Assembly: GCA_964588695.1 (NCBI GenBank)
Contig: CAZPQK010000001.1
Location: forward strand, 389,279-453,278
Reading direction: 5' to 3'
Source: CAZPQK01 sp964588695
GTDB lineage: Bacteria; Krumholzibacteriota; Krumholzibacteriia; WVZY01; JAKEHA01
DNA length: 64,000 bases
Part shown: positions 34,249-43,374 of the stretch, piece after piece
Layout: every line of letters starts with the position of its first letter
Position numbering within the stretch: position 1 is the first letter of the stretch
Position numbers and translations under genes: made by a program
The notes under the pieces: generated by a model
Database searches by the model: none
Seen by the model: the letters and a program-made list of their open reading frames with translations, nothing else
Told to the model about the DNA's origin: nothing

Positions 34249-37065
34249 TTAGAAAGCGGTGTACCGCTGCGCGTCCAGCGCGCGATCGATACGTGCCACC
34301 GTCTCCATCAGGTGTGCGTTCGTCGTGTCACCGAGGCCCGAGCGCTGCAACGCGCTGTTGGCGCGGTTGCGAATACGCTGCAGGTTAAGGCGCGACAATG
34401 CGACGGCGTCCTGCGGGAGGAACGGATTGGGCGTGACCACTTGTCGGATCAACGTATCCACGTACACCCGCTGCAGGTTGCGTTGCATGCCTGCGGTTTG
34501 TCCACGCGGCGTTGTGTTCTGCGTCCAGATTGTCTTGGTCAGTTCGCTGTAAAGCGACGACAGTTCAAACGGACGATCCATCTTGTAACCCGTCTCCACG
34601 ATACGAGCTTGGAGCATCGGGTTCATCATGTTGGCGATGAGCGCGTTCTGAATGGAAGCAACCCAACCACTCAACGGGAAGTCAAAACGACGACCCAAGC
34701 CGAACGGATTGTTCTGCCAGCTCCACTGCTTGTCATCCATCAGTTTGTCCAGCATGTCGGTCGGAACCAACCAGTTGCTAACGTCCATCGAGTTCGACGT
34801 AACAAACTGCAGTGCTTCCATCTGCTTCGCAGCAGAGACCGGTGTCATCGGAAGGTTACCGCTGCCGTCGCCTTTGTGCGGACGTTCGGTGTAATAACCG
34901 CCCATGTACTTGATCGCCTTGAGATGCGCGATGTACTTCTGCATCATCAGCGTTTGCACTGCGTAGCGAAGCGCGACATAGTTGTCGCCTTCTTCGACGA
35001 TACGCGACTCAAGCTGTCCACCCTTTAGCAGCTGATCACAAACCGCGACCCGCTCCATCGCCCATGCGAGGTTGTCGTCCGACAAGTCGCTGGTATGCGA
35101 GCGAGGATCCATTGCGCCCATCGGGTAGGTGTCTTCGTCGGTGCCATACAGGTGCTCTTTCTTGCCCGCCTCAGCGGCAATTTTCAAGAGCGCTGGCCAC
35201 TCGTCGTCGGCGGTTTCGCCAGCGACATCGCTGTAACCCCAGCGAACGGCCCAGCGGTCATAGGTTCCAACGGTCGGTCCCCAGTAGTAGCCCTGCTTGC
35301 TGGAATCCAGTGCAATGTTGACACTCGGGTAGTCCATTACCGAACCGGTCATACCAACATCGGCAATGTAGCTTTTGTCGTTGAGGCGGTCATAGTCGAC
35401 GGCGCTCGACGACTTGAAGTTGTGGCGCAGCCCGATGGTGTGCCCCACTTCGTGCGACGTAACCCAACGAAGTGCATCGGCTACAAACGTTGGATCGATT
35501 TCGCCAGCCGAAATCAGGCCGTTTGCCAGCATTGCCAGGTACTGCATACCAATCGCGTTTTGAACCTGCGCGGCGGCGTTGCAGAACATGTGAGCTTTGC
35601 CTTTGAGCTGCGGAATCTCGTTAATGAGGTTCGCCTGGGCGATTTCTTCTTCGTCACCGATAAGGTGTACCAGCATCGGGTCGATTTCCATGAGCGCCGC
35701 GCGCGGACTGGCAACGCGACGGAAAGTCTTACCGAAGTTAGCAACCATGTTGTGCTCGAACAGAATGTCCGCGTCGATGATCTCGCCGGTCCGCGGATCA
35801 ACCCGCGACGGGCCAATGGCGCCGTAGCTAACCTGATCGTTGACGTTCCAACGAATGGTCGTGTAGCGCGCGTCTTCGGCGTCGTAGTCCTTGTCGGCTT
35901 CCGGGTCGGGACGCTTGGCGATGATGGCGTTCTTGAAGCCGGCTTCTTCGAAAGCCCGCTGCCACCACTCAACACCCTCTTTAATGTACTGAACGTATTC
36001 GTCGGGAATGGTCGGATCCAGGTAGTACACGATCGGCTTGACCGGTTCCGACATCGCGGCGTTCGGATCTTTCTTTTCCAGACGCCAACGGTTGGCGTAA
36101 TGGACAAAGAAGCTTTCCTTCTTTTCGCGCGTAAAGTCTTTGTGCGACGTGGTAAAGAAACCCACGCGGTCGTCTTCGTAACGCGGCTTCATCGGCTCGG
36201 CCGGAAGTTTCAGAATGCTGTACTGAACGCCAACCTGAATCGATCGCGGGTCCGGCACGTTCGGCAGGTTCAGGCCCATTACGCTTGCCGGCGAGTACGT
36301 CAGACGGGTATCGATTTCGAGGTTTTCGGGGAAGTTCTTAATTTCGCCGAAGTAAACTTTCTTACGGTCAAGACGAACCGGGCGCTGCAGCACGGCGCCA
36401 AGCCACAGGTTCATTCCCGCCATGTCGGTCAGGAACGGGCTGTTAACTTTAATGAGTACCGACTTGCCGCGTTCGCTTTCGATGGCGAAGTTCTCGACGA
36501 TCGACTCGGCGAACGAAAGCTTAATTGCGTTTTCCAGGCCTTCGTCGCCAGGTGCACGAAAGTTGGTGCTAAGGCGACGCATTTGCACGTGGTCTTTGTC
36601 GCGTTTGAAGTCGAACATCATTTCGTCGACCGGCAAACCACCATATACAAAGTTCGAGCCGATACCCTGCGAGATGCAAGAAATCGCCAGATACGGGACT
36701 TCCATGTTTTCTTCGCTGAGCTCAAAGTAGACATCCTCGTCCTTGGTCCAGACTTTAATCAGTCCGTCATGCGACTCGGCGTCCTTGAGAACTTTGCCCC
36801 ACGGTTTGTATTTGGGCTTTTGCGGCGGGGCTTTGGGCCCGCGGTTGACGTTGCTCTTAAGCTTCTTGGCGTAGTCGCGCTTTTGCGGGCGCTTCTTTTT
36901 CTCGGCCTTCGGCTTTTCGTCTTTCGGCTTGTCCTTATCGTTCCCGTCTTCGAATGCGTCGATGTCGGTGTTAGCTACCGGCCCGGCATAAGAGTCAGGG
37001 GGCGTGATTCCCGTTAGCGTAAACGCAAATGCGATCGCCACGAGCAATACGATCATACGACGCAT
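34249..37065 (-). CDS. Zinc-dependent metalloprotease, DUF5117/DUF4953 type
   Basis: A 938-residue secreted protease with a signal peptide (MRRMIVLLVAIAFAFTLTGI). A lysine-rich segment of about 50 residues (DKDKPKDEKPKAEKKKRPQ region) precedes the conserved body. DUF5118/5117-like N-terminal part: HDGLIKVWTKDEDVYFELSEENMEVPYLAI. The catalytic site HEVGHTIGLRHN (about residue 538) has the HExxHxxGxxH gluzincin/metzincin-like zinc ligands, followed by SVMDYPSVNI, a met-turn-like segment. Length and order match the large FCB-group metalloproteases with unknown substrates. AGGAGG lies upstream of the ATG. Divergent from the DPP-IV-type gene, which suggests shared peptide use. Confidence 0.87.
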   Translation of the reverse strand: MRRMIVLLVAIAFAFTLTGITPPDSYAGPVANTDIDAFEDGNDKDKPKDEKPKAEKKKRPQKRDYAKKLKSNVNRGPKAPPQKPKYKPWGKVLKDAESHDGLIKVWTKDEDVYFELSEENMEVPYLAISCISQGIGSNFVYGGLPVDEMMFDFKRDKDHVQMRRLSTNFRAPGDEGLENAIKLSFAESIVENFAIESERGKSVLIKVNSPFLTDMAGMNLWLGAVLQRPVRLDRKKVYFGEIKNFPENLEIDTRLTYSPASVMGLNLPNVPDPRSIQVGVQYSILKLPAEPMKPRYEDDRVGFFTTSHKDFTREKKESFFVHYANRWRLEKKDPNAAMSEPVKPIVYYLDPTIPDEYVQYIKEGVEWWQRAFEEAGFKNAIIAKRPDPEADKDYDAEDARYTTIRWNVNDQVSYGAIGPSRVDPRTGEIIDADILFEHNMVANFGKTFRRVASPRAALMEIDPMLVHLIGDEEEIAQANLINEIPQLKGKAHMFCNAAAQVQNAIGMQYLAMLANGLISAGEIDPTFVADALRWVTSHEVGHTIGLRHNFKSSSAVDYDRLNDKSYIADVGMTGSVMDYPSVNIALDSSKQGYYWGPTVGTYDRWAVRWGYSDVAGETADDEWPALLKIAAEAGKKEHLYGTDEDTYPMGAMDPRSHTSDLSDDNLAWAMERVAVCDQLLKGGQLESRIVEEGDNYVALRYAVQTLMMQKYIAHLKAIKYMGGYYTERPHKGDGSGNLPMTPVSAAKQMEALQFVTSNSMDVSNWLVPTDMLDKLMDDKQWSWQNNPFGLGRRFDFPLSGWVASIQNALIANMMNPMLQARIVETGYKMDRPFELSSLYSELTKTIWTQNTTPRGQTAGMQRNLQRVYVDTLIRQVVTPNPFLPQDAVALSRLNLQRIRNRANSALQRSGLGDTTNAHLMETVARIDRALDAQRYTAF

Positions 37066-37277
37066 GCTCCAGAACCTCCTGAACAGGTTTTGGTTAGAGT
37101 AAAGAAATGAGAGGTTTTAACAGACTATACGAAAGGCCGCCGAATTCGTTCCACCTAGTCCCGCGATTTCGTAAGTTAACCAGTACCGGCATCTTACGCG
37201 CTCTAGGGGGCGATTTTCAAGCGAATTTGCCAGAGCCATGTGCTAGGCTAGCACCGCACATTACCTTTGGAGGAAAC

Positions 37278-39503
37278 ATGTCCCGCTTCGCCCGCGCTCT
37301 AGCTTTTTATACGTTTGTATTAGCAACGGTTACGGCGCTTGTCGTCCCGGCCCACGCCGACAGTGATATTACGCTCGAAGACATCTTCGGCGAAAATCGG
37401 CTGGTCGACCCGCTTCCGTCGCGGATTCAGTGGGTAGGCGATGGCAGCGCGGTTTCTTACTACGAAACGATGGGCGAAGGCGATAACGAGCGACAGGCGT
37501 TCGTGGTTCAGAGCGTACCGTCGGGCAAAAAGCGGGTCGTGTGTTTTGCCGATACCGCCGCCGTACCTGGCGATCTGGGCGACGAAGACACCAAGTTTTC
37601 CATCGGCACCTATAAGTGGTCGCCGGACGGTGACCAGATCATCTTTCTGTTCAAAGGTGACCTGTTTACGATGGAGGCGAAGGACGGGAAGATTACCCGC
37701 CGTACGTTCACCGAAGGCGAAGAAAAAGACCCCGAATACTCGCCCGACGGCAAGCAGGTTGGTTACACCCGCGACCACGATATATATGTGTTCAACCTGG
37801 CCGAAAACAAAGAGTACCAGCTGACGACTACCGGTTCCGACGATGTGCTAAACGGTATTCTTGATTGGGTGTACATGGAAGAGTTGTTTACCCGCGGCAA
37901 TGTAAAGGCGTTTTGGTGGTCGAACGACGGCAAGCGTATTGCGTTTTTGCAGATTCAGGAGCATCCGGTAAAAGAGTTTCCTCTTGTGGACTGGATTCCC
38001 GTGCGCGCCGAGTACGAGTTGCAGCACTATCCCAAAGCCGGCGACGACAACCCCATTGTGCGCGTGGGTATCGTTGGCGCGAAGGGTGGCGACATTGTGT
38101 GGTCGGATACAGACACCAGCGACGACAGCTACATTGCGCGCATGTACTGGCTGGGCGACGACAGTGGCGTGGCGATGGAGAAGTTAAACCGTGCGCAGGA
38201 CAAGCTTGACCTGCTGATTGCCGACGCAGCGACCGGCAAGACACGAACCGTGTTTACCGAAACCTGGCCAACGTGGGTGAACGTCAACTACCTCAAGCAC
38301 TATTACCAAAAGAACACGAACTTCTTGTGGGGATCAGAGAGTTCGGGCCACTCGCACTTGTACATGTTTTCGCGCGACGGTAAGCAGATCCGTCAGCTAA
38401 CCGACGGGAATTGGGAAGTCGTCTCGCTAGCGGGCGTCGACGAAAAGGGCAAGAAGATCTACTTCGAGTCGAATGCAGCCGATATTAAGGAGCGCCACCT
38501 GCATGTGATCGGCGAGAACGGCAAAGGCTTGAAGCAGATTACCACCGAGTCGGGTAACCATTCGGTCACTATGTCGCCCGACAACAAGTATTTTATCGAT
38601 CGGTTTTCCACCGAGACGAGACCGACGGTTGTGTCGGTGTATGCGGTAAGTGGCAAAAAAGTTTTTGAGATTGGCGACTCGCAAAGCGAGCGCCTGGCTA
38701 AGTGGAATTTGCAAAAGCCTGAGTTCCTGACCGTCGACGGCCCCGAAGGGCGAAGCTACAACGCCATGATCACCAGGCCGACGAACTTTGACGCCAACAA
38801 GAAGTATCCGGCGATCGTCTATGTTTACGGTGGCCCCCACGTGCAGGTGGTGCGGCGCCGGTTTACCTCGCGCAACCTGTGGAGCGCGTACATGGCCGAG
38901 CGCGGGTACGTGGTGTTTAGCATCGACAATCGCGGCGCAGGCTACCACGGCAAGGCGTGGGAAGATTGGGTGCTAAAGGATATGGGAAACCACGAGTTGG
39001 AAGATCAACTGGTTGGGGTTGATTATCTGAAATCTCTTCCCTACATCGACGATGAGAATATTGGCATTTGGGGATGGAGCTACGGCGGGTACATGACGCT
39101 GATGGCGATGTTCAAGGCTGGCGATGTGTTTAAGGCGGGGACGTCGGTGGCACCGGTAAGCGACTGGCACCTTTACGACACGATTTATACCGAACGTTAT
39201 ATGAAGCGTCCGCAGGACAACCCGGACGGATACGAAGTCAGCGCGCCGCTAAATTTTGCCGAAGATCTGCAGGGCGCGCTGTTGTTGATGCACGGCGACG
39301 CCGACGACAACGTCCACGCGCAAAACAGTATCAAGATGGTGCAAAAGCTCATTAAGGCGGGCAAAGATTTTGACTTTATGATTTACCCGCAAAAGTACCA
39401 CGGCATTAGCGGTGCGGCGGAGCAGGTCCACCTGTACACCAAAATGACCCGGTTTTTCGATCGCCACTTGAAAGGCGGACAGCAGGAGTCGGTGCTGCCG
39501 TAG
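37278..39503 (+). CDS. Dipeptidyl peptidase IV-type S9 peptidase, exported
   Basis: A 741-residue prolyl oligopeptidase-family enzyme with a signal peptide (FYTFVLATVTALVVPAHA). The DPP-IV N-terminal propeller includes YKWSPDGDQIIF, PEYSPDGKQVGYTRD, LDWVYMEELFTRG (the EE-containing substrate N-terminus binding helix) and WWSNDGKRIAFLQI. The catalytic domain shows GWSYGGYMTL with the nucleophile (about residue 598), HGDADDNVH with the aspartate and KYHGIS with the histidine. It removes X-Pro or similar dipeptides from peptides in the periplasm. TTTGGAGGAAAC sits just before the ATG at 37278; the frame is open upstream to 37107 but that region has no signal sequence. Confidence 0.92.
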   Translation: MSRFARALAFYTFVLATVTALVVPAHADSDITLEDIFGENRLVDPLPSRIQWVGDGSAVSYYETMGEGDNERQAFVVQSVPSGKKRVVCFADTAAVPGDLGDEDTKFSIGTYKWSPDGDQIIFLFKGDLFTMEAKDGKITRRTFTEGEEKDPEYSPDGKQVGYTRDHDIYVFNLAENKEYQLTTTGSDDVLNGILDWVYMEELFTRGNVKAFWWSNDGKRIAFLQIQEHPVKEFPLVDWIPVRAEYELQHYPKAGDDNPIVRVGIVGAKGGDIVWSDTDTSDDSYIARMYWLGDDSGVAMEKLNRAQDKLDLLIADAATGKTRTVFTETWPTWVNVNYLKHYYQKNTNFLWGSESSGHSHLYMFSRDGKQIRQLTDGNWEVVSLAGVDEKGKKIYFESNAADIKERHLHVIGENGKGLKQITTESGNHSVTMSPDNKYFIDRFSTETRPTVVSVYAVSGKKVFEIGDSQSERLAKWNLQKPEFLTVDGPEGRSYNAMITRPTNFDANKKYPAIVYVYGGPHVQVVRRRFTSRNLWSAYMAERGYVVFSIDNRGAGYHGKAWEDWVLKDMGNHELEDQLVGVDYLKSLPYIDDENIGIWGWSYGGYMTLMAMFKAGDVFKAGTSVAPVSDWHLYDTIYTERYMKRPQDNPDGYEVSAPLNFAEDLQGALLLMHGDADDNVHAQNSIKMVQKLIKAGKDFDFMIYPQKYHGISGAAEQVHLYTKMTRFFDRHLKGGQQESVLP

Positions 39504-39544
39504 CACGGACATTCGAGCGCGAAAGCGCCTTCAGGAAAAGGCGA

Positions 39545-39565
39545 TTACATTCAGAATGAATGTAA
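39545..39565. promoter_or_regulatory. Palindrome TTACATTCA-GAA-TGAATGTAA (site 3)
   Basis: Perfect 9-bp arms with a 3-nt spacer, preceded by AAAGGCGA exactly as at 41188. Hairpin GCGC-GAAA-GCGC lies just before at 39517-39528. The site is 70 bases upstream of the WG-motif gene at 39635 and about 26 bases upstream of a TATACT that could be its -10 element. Confidence 0.55.
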
Positions 39566-39634
39566 CGTGGGATGGCTGCGGCAAAAACCGTGCTATACTG
39601 ATGACAGGCCGCTTTCCCAAGGAGGGCGCGGGTC

Positions 39635-40204
39635 TTGTTCTTGAAGCGTCTACTCATTTTCGCCGCTTTCGTAGTTGCCAGCCATTCGATCGGGCCGCAA
39701 CCCGCATCCGGCCAAGAGATGTTTTACGTCGGTACGGTTAGCCTCTACACCGACTCGCTGTTTACTTCTTCGACCGCCATAGATTCAAGCGCAACCACTC
39801 TCGCGGTCCATGTCGTTCACGACAACCTGACTCGTGATGACACTCACAGCGCGATTCAATTCCAGACCATCATGAGTCCCGGATTTACGGGCGTGTGGAC
39901 ACACGAGACATCCCCCCATCCGACGGTTGTTGGCGCTAGTCCGACTGGCGTTTCAATTGGGTACGGAGACTGCCTGGTCGGCCCAACTTACCTAATGACG
40001 ATATATTTTTCGCTATCGGGGAGTTCCGAAACCAATAGCTTCATCGAAGTCGTACCGCACCCGAACGAACCAACCAATAAAATTGTGACCGTGCCGTGCG
40101 TGGGTTATTTAAATTACTGCGACGGTGGAAGGATAACGGTCAATTCCACAGTCCCCATAGCGGAGTCAACGTGGGGAAGGGTCAAAGCAATGTTTGCGCA
40201 GTAG
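39635..40204 (+). CDS. Small secreted protein with the C-terminal WGxIK motif (copy 3)
   Basis: A 189-residue protein starting at TTG with GGAGG nine bases upstream. Hydrophobic signal LLIFAAFVVASHS, likely cut near ASGQ. The mature part aligns with copy 1: FQTIMSPGFTGVW versus FQLVVSPGFTGTW, GVSIGYGDCLVGP versus GIYLGYNACLASP, and PHPNEP versus GHPNDG. It ends VPIAESTWGRVKAMFAQ. These shared stretches define a small secreted family in this genome, probably one beta-sandwich domain stabilised by cysteines. Function unknown. Confidence 0.75.
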   Translation: MFLKRLLIFAAFVVASHSIGPQPASGQEMFYVGTVSLYTDSLFTSSTAIDSSATTLAVHVVHDNLTRDDTHSAIQFQTIMSPGFTGVWTHETSPHPTVVGASPTGVSIGYGDCLVGPTYLMTIYFSLSGSSETNSFIEVVPHPNEPTNKIVTVPCVGYLNYCDGGRITVNSTVPIAESTWGRVKAMFAQ

Positions 40205-40273
40205 CGCTACCCAATCGTGGTAACGTAGTTATGTACGAGTCACGAAAACAGAACAGGGTTATAACGAAAGATC

Positions 40274-41155
40274 ATGAAAAGCCTTATTACCATATTTGCC
40301 GTCGCGGCGTTGTTTGTTACTTGTGTGCCTGGTGCGTCGGCCGCCCGTACAATCGGGTTCAAAGCCGTGGTAACAAGCGTCAATGGCACCTTCTGCCAAT
40401 GCCCCATCGATATCCAGGTGGGTGATTCTCTGTGGGGATCATACTCGTTCGACGAAGGCGCGTCAGACATCGACCCCGGAACCAGCGTTGGTCTGTATGA
40501 ATCTCTTGCGCCACCGTTTGGAATTCAAGTTCATCACGAACTTCACAGCTTCGTTTCAGAACCCCTCGCTCCCGCCCTTTCCAACAACATAAGAAACGAC
40601 GCTCCCGGACCCCTTGATCAGTTTATTGTCCAGACCGCTAATCCCGCAGACAATTCCGATCCGTTCGTCGGAGGCAAGTTGAAACTGATCAGTCTGGGCT
40701 TCACCGACTATTCCGCATCCGCGCTTAACTCGGACGCAAACGTCACCGACGCCCCTAACATTGGCGAGTGGACATTCGCCGATCTCGAGATTTTCGGCAA
40801 CCAATTTGAGTGGAGCGTCTTTGCTACCATCACTGAGACAACTTTGATCCCGACCGGATTGGTGGGCCAACCAGCACCATCTATCACCATCTCCAACGTG
40901 TTCCCAAACCCAAGTAATGGCGAAGTTGCGTTTAGGGTGCACCCGGAATCACCCGCTGAAGGCGCGGTCAAGATATTCGACGCGCGAGGACGGTTGGTTA
41001 CGACGCTTTTCGAGGGGACAATTCATAACGCAACGACGTTCCAATGGGCGGGACGATTTGCGAACGATCAGCAAGTTCCGTCGGGCGTGTATTTTGTGCG
41101 GTTTGATGGCGAGGCTGGAGAAGTCCACGCGCGAAAGTTTCTGATCCTACGTTAA
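40274..41155 (+). CDS. Secreted protein with T9SS-type C-terminal domain
   Basis: A 293-residue protein with a signal peptide (MKSLITIFAVAALFVTCVPGASA). Residues 25-190 resemble proteins annotated as PEP-CTERM-like or DUF-type beta-sandwich secreted proteins (VGDSLWGSYSFDEGASDIDP, repeated Asp/Gly turns) but no catalytic motif is visible. The C-terminal domain starts ISNVFPNPSNGEVAF and ends with SGVYFVRFDGEAGE and RKFLILR. It follows the copy 3 WG-motif gene by 69 bases on the same strand and may be co-transcribed. Confidence 0.72.
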   Translation: MKSLITIFAVAALFVTCVPGASAARTIGFKAVVTSVNGTFCQCPIDIQVGDSLWGSYSFDEGASDIDPGTSVGLYESLAPPFGIQVHHELHSFVSEPLAPALSNNIRNDAPGPLDQFIVQTANPADNSDPFVGGKLKLISLGFTDYSASALNSDANVTDAPNIGEWTFADLEIFGNQFEWSVFATITETTLIPTGLVGQPAPSITISNVFPNPSNGEVAFRVHPESPAEGAVKIFDARGRLVTTLFEGTIHNATTFQWAGRFANDQQVPSGVYFVRFDGEAGEVHARKFLILR

Positions 41156-41195
41156 CTGGCTGCCGATCCCGACGACGAGGTGGCTCGAAAGGCGA

Positions 41196-41216
41196 TTACA
41201 TCCAAAATGGATGTAA
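41196..41216. promoter_or_regulatory. Palindrome TTACATCCA-AAA-TGGATGTAA (site 4)
   Basis: Perfect 9-bp arms around AAA, between two converging genes (stops at 41155 and 41242). This location argues against a classical operator and for either a dispersed repeat or a transcription-end structure. It shares the preceding AAAGGCGA with site 3. Confidence 0.55.
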
Positions 41217-41241
41217 GCTTCAGCGCTTGGAGACCGAGTCA

Positions 41242-43374
41242 TTAGCGGACAATGGTAACTTTCCTAACCGCACGTCCCGTGGCCGTCTCCATCACGACAA
41301 AATAGATTCCCGCAGGAACCGTTTCGCCGCTTCGTTGGCCTTGCCATGACAACACACCGGAACGCGCAAGAGCACCTTCGTGTAGCCGGGTGACGAGCCG
41401 TCCTCGAACGTCGTACACGGCGACCTTCGCCTCGGAGGCTTGCGGCAACGAGTACGAAAACGAAACGGGGCCACGGGTTGGGTTAGGATACGCGTGGGAC
41501 AGGTTCAGGCGCGGCGTCGATGTAGCCTGGGTAACGACGGTAGCGTCGGCTAGCACGTGCAAACCCGTTAAGCGGTCACCCACCACAATGCGGTCGTACA
41601 TCGTCGCCACAATAGTGGCTGAAAACCCGGTCATGTAGTGTCCAACTTCAACGGGCGTGCTCGGATTGGAGACATCTATCACGCGCAAGCCATTCGAACC
41701 CGTAGCGGCATAGACGCGATCATTGCGGGCCACAATTTCGCTAACCGTTGGCCCCGCAAAATTCCCTACTATGACCGGATTAGCTGGGTCGCCTAAACCA
41801 ACGATACTAAACCCGCTTCCGTGCCCGACGTAAGCGGTGGTATTAACGAGATCAACAGAAAACGGCGTTTGCCCGAAATCAAACGACGTCCACAAGGCGG
41901 GAGCGTTGGGGGCGGACACATCGACCACATGCAACCCTTTAAAGTAGTCAGTTACTACGGCAAGCGTGCCCTGCACATCCACTTTTCCCAAAAGCGAGGT
42001 AAAAGCCGATCCCGTTACCAACATCCCAAGCGGCTGCGCAGACGCCGCGTTTGACACGTCCCACAACTGAAGTGCTTGATCACGTACCGCATACAGCACC
42101 GTGCCCTCAGCCGTCATCGCGTCGGTTCCTTCATAGAAATTGCCGATCGAATCGGGCCCCGCGGGGTTGGTGGTATCGTATATGTTAATACCATCGAGAT
42201 TCGCCCTTGCAACGTACAAACGGTCGCTTTCAACTGCAACTTGACTGGTCCATGAATTCTCGGAACCTCTGGACACAAGTCGGGCGGGCCCTGCGAAACT
42301 GACATGGTCGAACGCGTTGAAAACACGGGTAACGTAAACTTCACTATCCTTTACCGCGAATTCGGTGAGTCGACCCGTACCCTGACTTTGTTGCAGAACC
42401 TGGAGACTATTGCTGGCGACTTCCATTTCAGCAACTCCGCGGTCGCTGTTCGCCATGTAAAAAACGCCTCCATCGAATACACCTGCGACGGCACGAGTCG
42501 TGTAGATTGTGTCCGTTGGCGTAGGCGCTGCTTTCGACTGAACGTCGACGAGTATGCTGTTGTCAGTATTTGTTGCCAAGATCGCGTAATCGTCGCCGGC
42601 TGCAACCGCTATTGTCCGAATCGACGGCTGCGCGCCGACTTCGACCGGCGACATAGGGTTACTCACGTCGACGATTCGAAACCCGAGGAAATCGTAGGCG
42701 ACGAACAAATGGTCGCCCACTTTATCGAGTCCCATCGCCCAGAACTTTCCCAGGTTATATGCAGAAACCAAGTATGGTGCGCTCGGGTTGGACACGGTTA
42801 GCACCCGAACGCCATTCGCACGGTCGGCCACGTAACAATAGCCGTCGCTGACGAGAACATCCTCTGGAGCAGTCAGGGTGTCGTAGGCGGCAACAAGTGT
42901 AGGCGCCGCTGGGGTTGTGACGTCAAAGATTTCCAGCCCAAATGCTGAACCCGCGACGTAGAGATAACCTCCACTCGCGAACACCGCAGTCACTTCACCG
43001 CTAGTCATAACCTGGGCGATGGGCGTCGCTGCGCTAGCGGCATCAAATACGTAAACGCCCGCATCGTAGGTGCCAGCGTATACGCAATCGTTATCGCAAT
43101 GCACATCGTTGATCGCAGACTCCAACGTCGAGGTGATCTGTGTATTGAGAGTAGCCCGATCGCGACTTACCAGCACTGATCCCGCCGCCTCAAACAGGCG
43201 TGAGTCGTCGACTGCGACTGCAACAGTTGGACCGTAGCCGTACCGGTCTTCAAGGGTGACCCCAACCGCGCGCGAGGCGGTAGAATTTGAAACCACTGCT
43301 GCGGCGTTTGAATCCAGAAACGCGGTCACAAAAAAGCAAAATAGAAGCAGCACCTGCGCTAGCGCAAAACGCAT
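41242..43374 (-). CDS. LVIVD-repeat secreted protein with T9SS-type C-terminal domain
   Basis: A 710-residue protein with a signal segment (MRFALAQVLLLFCFFVTAFL) followed by about a dozen LVIVD-type repeats (GLEIFDVTTPAAPTLVAAYDT, GVRVLTVSNPSAPYLVSAYN, LHVVDVSAPNAPALWTSFD, LRVIDVSNPSTPVEVGHY) that build a propeller. The last 75 residues are the sorting domain (SHAYPNPTRGPVSFSYSLPQ to AGIYFVVMETATG and RKVTIVR). The ATG at 43374 lies inside the 3' end of the upstream FG-GAP gene (16-nt overlap) with GGGAGG before it, so the two are translated from one message. Surface adhesin or binding role inferred. Confidence 0.82.
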   Translation of the reverse strand: MRFALAQVLLLFCFFVTAFLDSNAAAVVSNSTASRAVGVTLEDRYGYGPTVAVAVDDSRLFEAAGSVLVSRDRATLNTQITSTLESAINDVHCDNDCVYAGTYDAGVYVFDAASAATPIAQVMTSGEVTAVFASGGYLYVAGSAFGLEIFDVTTPAAPTLVAAYDTLTAPEDVLVSDGYCYVADRANGVRVLTVSNPSAPYLVSAYNLGKFWAMGLDKVGDHLFVAYDFLGFRIVDVSNPMSPVEVGAQPSIRTIAVAAGDDYAILATNTDNSILVDVQSKAAPTPTDTIYTTRAVAGVFDGGVFYMANSDRGVAEMEVASNSLQVLQQSQGTGRLTEFAVKDSEVYVTRVFNAFDHVSFAGPARLVSRGSENSWTSQVAVESDRLYVARANLDGINIYDTTNPAGPDSIGNFYEGTDAMTAEGTVLYAVRDQALQLWDVSNAASAQPLGMLVTGSAFTSLLGKVDVQGTLAVVTDYFKGLHVVDVSAPNAPALWTSFDFGQTPFSVDLVNTTAYVGHGSGFSIVGLGDPANPVIVGNFAGPTVSEIVARNDRVYAATGSNGLRVIDVSNPSTPVEVGHYMTGFSATIVATMYDRIVVGDRLTGLHVLADATVVTQATSTPRLNLSHAYPNPTRGPVSFSYSLPQASEAKVAVYDVRGRLVTRLHEGALARSGVLSWQGQRSGETVPAGIYFVVMETATGRAVRKVTIVR

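Noticed and set aside
34240..35028. A 262-codon plus-strand frame
   Set aside because: Also antisense to the metalloprotease gene, with histidine/arginine-rich translation typical of shadow frames.
35095..37017. A 640-codon open frame on the plus strand
   Set aside because: It is antisense to the well-supported zinc metalloprotease gene, lacks a ribosome binding site and family motifs, and is explained by codon bias of the opposite strand.
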